Assembly: GCA_947476765.1 (NCBI GenBank)
Contig: CANJRK010000017.1
Location: forward strand, 1 to 11,523
Direction of reading: 5' to 3'
From: Actinomycetota bacterium
Lineage (GTDB): Bacteria; Actinomycetota; Actinomycetes; S36-B12; UBA5976
DNA length: 11,523 nt
Part shown: piece after piece, positions 5,316 to 11,523 of the stretch
How the letters are laid out: each line of letters starts with the position of its first letter
How positions within the stretch are numbered: position 1 is the first letter of the stretch
Made by a program: the position numbers and the translations under genes
Notes under the pieces: model-generated
What the model saw: only the letters and a program-made list of their open reading frames with translations
What the model was told of the DNA's origin: nothing
The model's database searches: none

Positions 5316-7205
5316 ATGTCCAAGCAAACTGACAATTCAGCAACAAACCGTAGCCACTCACATTTTGCAGGTAACGCGAGTTTAATTTTGGGCGCAACGG
5401 GTGTCGTATTTGGCGACATCGGAACCAGCCCAATTTATGCGCTTAAAGAAACTTTGCATACTTCAGGTGCTCGAGTTGATGACATCTACGGCGTTGTCTC
5501 ACTATTCTTTTGGACGCTAACACTTGTTGTTTCCGTTAAATATCTTGGCTTTGTTATGCGTGCTGATAACAGGGGTGAGGGTGGAATCCTGGCCTTACTT
5601 TCTTTGATGCCAAGAAAGATTCGGGGGCCAAAGACCAATAAACATCAAGCGATTTTGGTTTTGATCTTGGTTGGCACGGCACTACTTTTTGGCGACGGTG
5701 TCTTAACTCCAGCGATTTCGGTGTTATCTGCAACTGAAGGTCTGGCATTGCTTAACCCGGACTTGGCACAAGTTGCGGTACCACTTACTGTGATCATTCT
5801 TGGTGTCTTATTCCTGGTGCAATCAAGAGGCACTCACGCTATCGGAAATATCTTTGGTCCAGTTATGTTGTGGTGGTTTGGACTAATTGCTGGCCTTGGA
5901 TTTTATAGATTCCTTGCTGAGCCATCAGTCATTAAGGCGCTGTCGCCAATTTATGCGCTTGAATACATTGGGCATAGTGGCTTTAAAACTTTTGCAATTT
6001 TAGCTTCGGTGATTTTGTGCGTGACAGGTGCCGAAGCGCTTTACGCGGACATGGGTCACTTTGGGGTAAACCCAATTCGTTGGGCTTGGATGTTCTTAGT
6101 TGGACCGGCATTAATTATGTGCTACTTAGGGCAAGCTGCCTTAGTTTCCACAAATCCAGAAGCTGCAACGAATCCATTCTTTGGGTTGGCTCCAAATCAA
6201 ACCATGCTGATAGTGCTAATTGTTTCTGCCACTCTTGCCACAGTTATCGCATCGCAAGCTTTGATAACTGGAGTTTTCTCGCTATCTCGCCAAGCTGTAC
6301 AGCTGGGACTGTTCCCGCGCTTAACTATTCGTCACACTAGCGCCGAACATGAAGGGCAAATTTATGTTCCAGTAGTTAACTGGTTAGTCGGTATTACCAG
6401 CATTGCCTTAGTTATCGGATTTAAGTCTTCCTCTGCTCTGGCAAGTGCCTACGTGCTTGCGATTGCAGGAACTATGGCAATCACTACTTTTGCTTTCCAT
6501 ATTGTTGCGCGCGAAGTCTGGGAATGGCCGCTGCTAAAGATTTTGCCGCTGACTGTAACGTTCTTGATCGTCGACATTAGTTTCCTAGTGGGAACTGCAT
6601 CACACATAGTTAACGGCGGCTGGGTGCCTATCGCACTTGGTGCGTTCGTATTTGCAGTCATGGCGATTTGGCGAGCAGGTAACCGCGCATTGAACCGCAG
6701 AATGCGCGAATCAACGCGCACTTGGCAAGATATCTACCAAGGCTTAGAAACTGGCGAAATTTCAACAGTAAATGGCATCGGAATCTTTATGGCATCGCCA
6801 GCAGAAATGGTTCCGGCCGCTTTGATCTCGCACGTAACTGTAATGCACTCGCTGCCGGAAGAAGTAATCGTCGTAACTGTTAAGCCTGACACTCAACCGA
6901 TCAGCACCACACCGGTGCTATGCGATCACATTTCGGATCGGCTATGTCGGGTAACAATTTATGCCGGTTACATGGAAACCATCCAGCTTCCAGGTTTGTT
7001 GGAACGTGAAGTACTCGGCGATAAAGAAAAGCTAGCTACTTACTATTTATCCGAGCGTCACTTCTTGGCTTCTGACAATGGAACTTTGGGCCATCGTACT
7101 GAGGCTTTATTTGAGATCTTGCACCGAAATTCAGTTGCGCCAACTGCGTTCTATGGCTTGCCGTATGACCGCGTGATCACCATTGGAACTCGCATCGATC
7201 TTTAA
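5316..7205 (+). CDS. kup: KUP-family potassium uptake transporter
   Basis: Low-affinity K+ uptake system of the KUP/HAK/KT family, a proton-coupled symporter in the inner membrane. At 629 aa it is full length for bacterial Kup. Signatures seen are GVVFGDIGTSPIYALKE (29-45) in the first membrane helix, NRGEGGILALLSL (85-97), GDGVLTPAISVLSA (126-139), and GAEALYADMGHFG (238-250). About twelve hydrophobic helices fill residues 22-455. The remaining ~170 residues (from RRMRESTRTW) form the cytoplasmic C-terminal domain, ending in FYGLPYDRVITIGTRIDL. The ATG at 5316 is followed at once by the family N-terminus; its Shine-Dalgarno is weak (GAAAGA region). The gene lies 70 bp after the hydrolase in the same direction, so cotranscription is possible, but an own promoter is equally likely. 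It ends before a strong terminator. Confidence 0.97.
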   Translation: MSKQTDNSATNRSHSHFAGNASLILGATGVVFGDIGTSPIYALKETLHTSGARVDDIYGVVSLFFWTLTLVVSVKYLGFVMRADNRGEGGILALLSLMPRKIRGPKTNKHQAILVLILVGTALLFGDGVLTPAISVLSATEGLALLNPDLAQVAVPLTVIILGVLFLVQSRGTHAIGNIFGPVMLWWFGLIAGLGFYRFLAEPSVIKALSPIYALEYIGHSGFKTFAILASVILCVTGAEALYADMGHFGVNPIRWAWMFLVGPALIMCYLGQAALVSTNPEAATNPFFGLAPNQTMLIVLIVSATLATVIASQALITGVFSLSRQAVQLGLFPRLTIRHTSAEHEGQIYVPVVNWLVGITSIALVIGFKSSSALASAYVLAIAGTMAITTFAFHIVAREVWEWPLLKILPLTVTFLIVDISFLVGTASHIVNGGWVPIALGAFVFAVMAIWRAGNRALNRRMRESTRTWQDIYQGLETGEISTVNGIGIFMASPAEMVPAALISHVTVMHSLPEEVIVVTVKPDTQPISTTPVLCDHISDRLCRVTIYAGYMETIQLPGLLEREVLGDKEKLATYYLSERHFLASDNGTLGHRTEALFEILHRNSVAPTAFYGLPYDRVITIGTRIDL

Positions 7206-7208
7206 AAC

Positions 7209-7252
7209 AAAGCAAAAGCCCGCGCTAAGTGATTAGCGCGGGCTTTTGCTTT
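7209..7252. terminator. Strong bidirectional rho-independent terminator
   Basis: A perfect 20-bp stem (7209-7228 with 7233-7252) closes a 4-nt GTGA loop. The stem core is GCCCGCGC/GCGCGGGC, with A-rich bases on the left and T-rich bases on the right. It lies between the convergent kup stop (7203-7205) and the HisD-like gene stop (7258-7260), so it can end transcription from both sides. Confidence 0.95.
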
Positions 7253-7257
7253 TAGCT

Positions 7258-8580
7258 TTATTTATTTGCGTTCAATAATTCAATTCGTAGATCCGCAGTT
7301 GCTTTATGTGCAGCCATACCTTCAAAGCCTGCAATCGCAGAGTTATGCGGGGCAACTTGCATTGTCGATTCGCGAGTTGAGGTTTGGTAAGTCACTGGCT
7401 TTAGGAAACGACCAACTGACAAACCAGATGTGTATTTCGCGCCACCACCGGTTGGTAGCACGTGATTGGTACCAGTTGTTCCCTTGTCTGCATAAGAAAC
7501 CGTGGACCATTCACCAATAAATAGTGAGCCGTAATTCTTCAGATGCTTTAGGTAGTAGTCATTGTCACCAGTCAAGATTTCCAAATGCTCTGGAGCTAAA
7601 GTGTCCATTACTTCAATTGCTTCATCTGGCGTCTTTACGTAGTAAACCGTTCCATAATCACGCCAAGCTGGGCCTGCAATATATTCTGTTGATAGTTCTT
7701 CTAGCTGACGTTTAACTTCCTGGATTACAGCAAGACCTAGTTCGCGCGAAGTTGTAACAAGTGATGCTGGGGATTGCTTGCCGTGCTCGGCTTGACCCAA
7801 TAGATCACAAGCAACCATGCGAGCATCAGCAGTTGAATCTGCGATGACAGCAACTTCAGATGGTCCAGCAAGTAAATCAATACCGACACGACCAAATAAC
7901 TGGCGCTTGGCTTCGGCGACGTAAGCGTTGCCAGCACCGACCAAAATGTCTACTGGCTTTTCACCAAGTAAGCCAAATGTCATGGCAGCAAGTGCTTGAA
8001 CTCCACCAAGAATAAAGGTGCGATCCACGCCTGAAAGGTAAGCGGAATAAAGCACCGCATCATTGCCACCGGTATCTGACATTGGTGGCGTGCAAGCCAT
8101 AGTCATTGGCACGCCAGCAACTTTAGAAACACCAACAGTCATGAATGCAGAAGAAAGTATCGGGAAGTTACCTGCAGGCAAGTAAGCACCAACGCGCTCA
8201 ATAGGAATGTACTTTTGACCAAGTACTACACCAGGTGTGGTTTCTAACTCGAAGTCAACTAAGTGCTTACGAGTTTCAGTTGCAAACATCTTGGTGCGTT
8301 CGGAACCAATTTCTAAAGCCTTGCGAAGTTCTGGGGAAAGTTTGTCACCAGTCTTGGCAAGGTCGGCAGCACTTAGTTCAAAATCTTTATCCCACTTATC
8401 AAGATCTCGGGCATACTTACGAACTGCATCAATGCCATTTTTCTCAATTTCCGAAAGCATTTTCGATACCGTCTCGATAACTTCTGGTAATCGCTGTGCT
8501 GGCGGGGAATCGAGTTCGGGTGCTTTAAGCACTTCGATATCAGCCTTGAGGAACTTCTTATCAGCTTCTGTAATACGCAT
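7258..8580 (-). CDS. HisD-superfamily dehydrogenase (annotatable as histidinol dehydrogenase; HpsN-like subgroup)
   Basis: A 440-aa zinc- and NAD-dependent dehydrogenase of the histidinol dehydrogenase fold, which oxidises an alcohol in two steps to a carboxylate. All catalytic and zinc residues known from E. coli HisD have counterparts at matching spacing: Q263 and H266 (LGQAEHG), E331/H332 (APEHLE), D365 (SYADKGTTGTNH) and H425 (MAAHKA). The NAD and substrate core VGAGNAYVAEAKRQLFGRVG plus IDLLAGPSE (214-242) is intact. However VGAGNAYVAEAKRQLFG, AWRDYG (305-310) and GRFLKPVTYQ recall the HpsN (sulfopropanediol 3-dehydrogenase) branch rather than classical HisD, which usually has GPGN. No other his gene is nearby. 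It is last in the 2-oxoacid dehydrogenase operon, 21 nt after the E3 gene, with GAAGGGAAG 12 nt before the ATG, a long spacing. Histidine synthesis is possible but a side pathway seems likelier. Confidence 0.85.
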   Translation of the reverse strand: MRITEADKKFLKADIEVLKAPELDSPPAQRLPEVIETVSKMLSEIEKNGIDAVRKYARDLDKWDKDFELSAADLAKTGDKLSPELRKALEIGSERTKMFATETRKHLVDFELETTPGVVLGQKYIPIERVGAYLPAGNFPILSSAFMTVGVSKVAGVPMTMACTPPMSDTGGNDAVLYSAYLSGVDRTFILGGVQALAAMTFGLLGEKPVDILVGAGNAYVAEAKRQLFGRVGIDLLAGPSEVAVIADSTADARMVACDLLGQAEHGKQSPASLVTTSRELGLAVIQEVKRQLEELSTEYIAGPAWRDYGTVYYVKTPDEAIEVMDTLAPEHLEILTGDNDYYLKHLKNYGSLFIGEWSTVSYADKGTTGTNHVLPTGGGAKYTSGLSVGRFLKPVTYQTSTRESTMQVAPHNSAIAGFEGMAAHKATADLRIELLNANK

Positions 8581-8601
8581 GGTTAAAACGTACTTCCCTT
8601 C

Positions 8602-10029
8602 TTAGGTATTGCGTTGGCGTTTTGGTGAAACATGTATTGGAAAACCTAGTCCGACTCGTGCGGCTTCCGGTAGAACTTCGCTCATAGATGGGTGTGGATG
8701 AATAGTATCGGCGAGGTCATGCAGGTTTGCTCCCATCTCGATAGCCAGCGTAATTTCGGCAATGTATTCCGAGGCATGTGGCCCAACGATTTGGGCGCCC
8801 AGTACTACTCCATCTGGGGTGTGAACTAGTTGCGCAAAGCCAGCTTTTTCACCCAGGGTGTAGGCCCGACCTGATGCCGCCATTGGGAACATGGCAGCTT
8901 GTGCTTCATACCCAGCAGCTTTTGCTTCTTCGACTGTGAACCCAGTGATGGCAATTTCTGGATCACTAAATATCACAGCTGGAATCGCAGTTGGATCAAA
9001 TCTGGCTGCATGCCCACTGAGAACTTCGGCAGCCACATGTGCTTCGGCGCTTGCTTTGTGCGCGAGTGCCGGCCCGGGAGTGATGTCCCCAATTGCTGCA
9101 ATCTTTGGCGTCACCAATAAGTCAGGTCCAACTTCTAGAATTCCGCGAGAGTTTGGTTTAACCCCTAATACTTCTAAGCCGATGTCATCAGTATTTGGCG
9201 TGCGCCCAATTGCAACAACCACATAATCAACTTCGATTGTTGAATCGACTCCGTCGTTCGATACTGTTAATGCTTTACCGTCATCACTTACCACCGTGGT
9301 CTTTACTCGAACATCTACTCCCAGTTCACCAAGGCGTTTTACAACTGGCGCAACTAGCGTCGATGGCAAAGCAGGAAGCAATCGATCTGCGGCTTCGACC
9401 AAAGTGACTTTTGACCCAAGTTGTGCAAGCGCAGTGCCAAGTTCTACACCGATGTAACCTCCGCCAACAACTGCAATAGATTTTGGTAAGACATCTAAAG
9501 CCAGAACATCGGAGGAATCTAAAATTCGTTTGCCATCGCGAGGTAGTGACGCAATGGTTGTTGGACGTGACCCCGTAGCAATGATGCAGTTCTTGAATTG
9601 AATATGTGTTGGTGGGGCATCACCGAATTCAAGGACGCCTTGATCCTTGCGAGTGAATCGGAAGAATCCTTGCAGTACTTCAACGCCAGCGGTTTTTAAA
9701 AGTTGACGAACTCCGCTATTAAGTCCACCAACAACTTCGGATTTCCAAATCTGAAAATCTTTCATGTCTACAGTCGGAACCGATGTAACTTTCAATCCGC
9801 GACCACTCCAACCTGAAACATCGTGTGTGGCATGTGCCAAACCAATGAGTGCCTTGGATGGAATGCATCCGACGTTTACGCAAACTCCACCAAGGCCCGC
9901 TTCGCCTTGGGTATCAACTAATACGACTTCACGGCCAAGTTGCGCGGCAACGATTGCTGCAACATAACCGCCAGGTCCGCCGCCGATAATCAATAAGTCA
10001 ACCGAGGAGGGCATCTCACCAACAACCAT
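8602..10029 (-). CDS. lpdA: Dihydrolipoamide dehydrogenase (E3 of 2-oxoacid dehydrogenase complex)
   Basis: FAD-dependent disulfide oxidoreductase that reoxidises dihydrolipoyl groups of E2 and passes electrons to NAD+. At 475 aa it is full length. Seen are the FAD motif GGGPGGY (16-22), the redox pair C50-VNVG-C55 in GGVCVNVGCIPSKA, ATGSRP (151-156), the NAD motif GGGYIGVELG (189-198), AIGRTPNT (273-280), the second FAD motif AAIGDITPGPALAHKA (311-326), and the dimer-interface catalytic HPHPSMSE with H446 and E451. The start at 10029 is favoured by GAGGGG 5 nt upstream, overlapping the E2 stop; Met6 is a weaker alternative. The gene starts 10 nt after E2 ends and is 21 nt before the HisD-like gene, so translation of the three is probably coupled. 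Confidence 0.96.
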   Translation of the reverse strand: MVVGEMPSSVDLLIIGGGPGGYVAAIVAAQLGREVVLVDTQGEAGLGGVCVNVGCIPSKALIGLAHATHDVSGWSGRGLKVTSVPTVDMKDFQIWKSEVVGGLNSGVRQLLKTAGVEVLQGFFRFTRKDQGVLEFGDAPPTHIQFKNCIIATGSRPTTIASLPRDGKRILDSSDVLALDVLPKSIAVVGGGYIGVELGTALAQLGSKVTLVEAADRLLPALPSTLVAPVVKRLGELGVDVRVKTTVVSDDGKALTVSNDGVDSTIEVDYVVVAIGRTPNTDDIGLEVLGVKPNSRGILEVGPDLLVTPKIAAIGDITPGPALAHKASAEAHVAAEVLSGHAARFDPTAIPAVIFSDPEIAITGFTVEEAKAAGYEAQAAMFPMAASGRAYTLGEKAGFAQLVHTPDGVVLGAQIVGPHASEYIAEITLAIEMGANLHDLADTIHPHPSMSEVLPEAARVGLGFPIHVSPKRQRNT

Positions 10030-10039
10030 GTCTGCCCCT

Positions 10040-11254
10040 CTACTTAACTAAAGTTTCTGGATTTAGTAACAACTGTGCGATGTCACTTACGAAAGCACCA
10101 AGGTGCGCGCCATCATTAATTCGATGATCTGCGGCCACCACGATAGGTAACACCATGCGAACAGCTGGCTGACCATCGACTGGAATTACTTTTTCAGCAA
10201 TGCGCCCAAAGCCTGCAATCGCAACTTCTGGTGGCCGAATAATTGGAGTTCCTAGCCAGGTTCCAAAAGAGCCAAAGTTGGTAATGGTAAAGGTTCCCCC
10301 GCCTAATTGATCGGTGGTTGCCTTCCGAGTTTTTGCAAGATCAGCCAAGCGATCAGTTTCGCTTGCAAGCTTGGAAACTGTGAAATCGTTTGCAGTTCGC
10401 ATAACTGGAACAATCAAGCCTTCTTCAGTCGCCGCGGCAAATCCAAGATTTATATCTTCATACTGACGAATCTCACCCATCTCGGCGTCAAAGCGGGAAT
10501 TGAATGTTGGATGATTCTTTAATGCCAAGATGCACGCGCGCATCAAAAATGGAGTCACCGAAAGTTTTGTTCCAACTTTTTCAAATTGTGGCGCTAGTTC
10601 AGACCGAAGCGCTAATAACGCAGTGGCATCAATTTCTTTGAATTCAGTAATGTGTGGAATACGCAAGGCTTCAGACATACTGGTTGCAATTTGTCGGCGT
10701 AGGCCGCGCAATTGAATTAGCGTGATGCCACTGCCATCGTCTTTAATCACCGATGGTCCAGTCTCGCTAACACTTGTTGTCGTTCCTGATTTTGCGCTCT
10801 GCACGTCAGCCGCAGTTATCTGGCCATTAGGACCAGATCCGGTTACCTTCTCTAGGTTGATACCAAGTGAAGCAGCGAGCTTGCGGGTGCTTGGACTCGC
10901 AAGTGGTCTAACATTACTTGCGCGTGGTGCACTCATAGTGCTGCTACTAACGGTCGTTGCAGCAGGTTGCGTGCCATGAATCACTTGGGAACTGATGTCC
11001 TTGGAAACTTTTCCAGTAGCTTCAATCTGCATCAGGCTGGAACCTACGGAAAGCACGTCACCGACTTTCGCGCCTAATGACTTAACGGTTCCAGTAACTG
11101 GTGCTGGGATTTCAATTTGAGATTTGTCAGTCTCGACAATAACTACGGTTTGATCTTCGGTAACCAAATCACCAACTGCAACCAACCATTCGATTACTTC
11201 GGCTTCGGCAATTCCTTCGCCGACATCAGCGAGTTTGTAATCAATTAAGGTCAT
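10040..11254 (-). CDS. Lipoyl-dependent dihydrolipoamide acyltransferase (E2) of a 2-oxoacid dehydrogenase complex
   Basis: Core of the multienzyme complex, moving the acyl group from lipoate to CoA. Domain order in 404 aa: lipoyl domain (1-80) with the lipoylated Lys44 in ETDKSQIEI; a Ser/Thr/Ala-rich linker; a peripheral subunit-binding domain (about 115-152, RPLASPSTRKLAASLGI then GSGPNGQITAADV) that docks E1/E3; a second linker; and the catalytic domain (about 178-404) with FGSFG (327-331) and the active-site H377 and D381 in DHRINDG. One lipoyl domain and an E1alpha/beta-type partner favour a branched-chain 2-oxoacid complex (BkdC-like), but pyruvate dehydrogenase cannot be excluded. The ATG overlaps the TGA of E1beta (ATGA, 4 bp), with AAAGG 7 nt upstream. 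The TAG stop is 10 nt before the E3 start. Confidence 0.93.
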   Translation of the reverse strand: MTLIDYKLADVGEGIAEAEVIEWLVAVGDLVTEDQTVVIVETDKSQIEIPAPVTGTVKSLGAKVGDVLSVGSSLMQIEATGKVSKDISSQVIHGTQPAATTVSSSTMSAPRASNVRPLASPSTRKLAASLGINLEKVTGSGPNGQITAADVQSAKSGTTTSVSETGPSVIKDDGSGITLIQLRGLRRQIATSMSEALRIPHITEFKEIDATALLALRSELAPQFEKVGTKLSVTPFLMRACILALKNHPTFNSRFDAEMGEIRQYEDINLGFAAATEEGLIVPVMRTANDFTVSKLASETDRLADLAKTRKATTDQLGGGTFTITNFGSFGTWLGTPIIRPPEVAIAGFGRIAEKVIPVDGQPAVRMVLPIVVAADHRINDGAHLGAFVSDIAQLLLNPETLVK

Positions 11255-11523
11255 GCGCTGGCCTTTGCCAACGCAGAGACTTCAGCAACCACTCGATCAA
11301 CATCTGGAATATACAAATCCTCAACACCTCCAAGTGGGTAGGGCGTATCAGGTGCAGTGATGCGAATTATCGGCGCTTCTAAGTTGTAGAAACATTCCTG
11401 TTGAATAGTTGCAATTAACTCACTACCAAAGCCGCCAGTAAGTGGTGCTTCATGCAAAATGGCCACTCGCCCAGTTTTTACAACTGAGTTCGAGATTCCT
11501 TCGATGTCGAGTGGATTAAGCGA
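11251..11523 (-). CDS. 2-oxoacid dehydrogenase E1 component, beta subunit, C-terminal part (window edge)
   Basis: The last 90 residues of an E1 beta subunit of a thiamine-diphosphate 2-oxoacid decarboxylase (pyruvate or branched-chain type); the rest lies beyond the window. The frame is open from base 11523, reading SLNPLDIEGISNSVVKTGRV and on into AILHEAPLTGGFGSELIATI. This is the transketolase C-terminal domain, with the family's HEAPLTGGFG loop, APIIRITAPDTPYP and LEDLYIPDVDRV-like end (here VEDLYIPDVDRVV). The internal GTG at 11466 is not a start. The TGA overlaps the E2 start by 4 bp, so the two are translationally coupled in one operon. An E1alpha gene is expected just outside. Confidence 0.93.
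   Translation of the reverse strand, partial: SLNPLDIEGISNSVVKTGRVAILHEAPLTGGFGSELIATIQQECFYNLEAPIIRITAPDTPYPLGGVEDLYIPDVDRVVAEVSALAKASA

Noticed and set aside
1..8580. SDR at the left edge plus the HisD-like gene as a sulfopropanediol (HpsN/HpsO/HpsP) cluster
   Set aside because: They are about 6.6 kb apart, on opposite strands, with unrelated genes between them.
1..11523. CRISPR array, tRNA, rRNA, insertion sequence, phage or attachment site
   Set aside because: No regularly spaced repeats, cloverleaf, transposase, integrase or terminal inverted repeats were seen.

Overview
The window looks like a slice of a streamlined actinobacterial chromosome of moderate-to-low GC, perhaps a planktonic (freshwater acI / Nanopelagicales-like) lineage. 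This is inferred from family content: a divergent ECF sigma factor and membrane protein with an 'LRANDPAD' N-terminal motif, a DUF2236/MpaB-family protein, an E1beta-E2-E3 2-oxoacid dehydrogenase operon, and very tight gene packing. No phage, IS, CRISPR, tRNA or rRNA signal is visible, and no stretch above 300 bases lacks a gene.

Left part (1-2784): a 5'-truncated short-chain dehydrogenase/reductase (+) meets a small ECF-type sigma factor (-) stop codon to stop codon. The sigma gene is divergent from a single-pass membrane protein (+) of about 495 aa with a large predicted extracytoplasmic part. That protein carries a perfect 33-bp in-frame tandem duplication and a Pro/Thr/Glu-rich linker. 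The 133-bp gap between the two genes is dense in inverted repeats and is probably their shared control region. The membrane protein is a candidate non-zinc anti-sigma factor or sigma target.

Middle (2777-7252): an MpaB/DUF2236 family protein (-) is divergent from a cytoplasmic class-C beta-lactamase-fold serine hydrolase (+). A 36-bp nested inverted repeat lies just upstream of the hydrolase start. Downstream is a full-length KUP potassium transporter (+), closed by a strong terminator with a 20-bp perfect stem that can serve both strands.

Right part (7258-11523): a minus-strand operon reads, in transcription order, 2-oxoacid dehydrogenase E1beta (C-terminal part only), lipoyl E2 acyltransferase, E3 dihydrolipoamide dehydrogenase, then a HisD-superfamily dehydrogenase. 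Junctions are a 4-bp ATGA overlap, 10 nt and 21 nt. E1beta/E2/E3 would form a branched-chain 2-oxoacid or pyruvate dehydrogenase complex. The HisD-like enzyme keeps the zinc and catalytic residues of histidinol dehydrogenase. Its motifs recall the HpsN (sulfopropanediol dehydrogenase) branch, so its role in histidine synthesis is doubtful.

Nothing here is a clear new defence or mobile system. The most interesting points are the sigma/membrane-protein locus with its repeats, the palindrome at 3774-3809, and the HisD/HpsN-like gene in a 2-oxoacid dehydrogenase operon.
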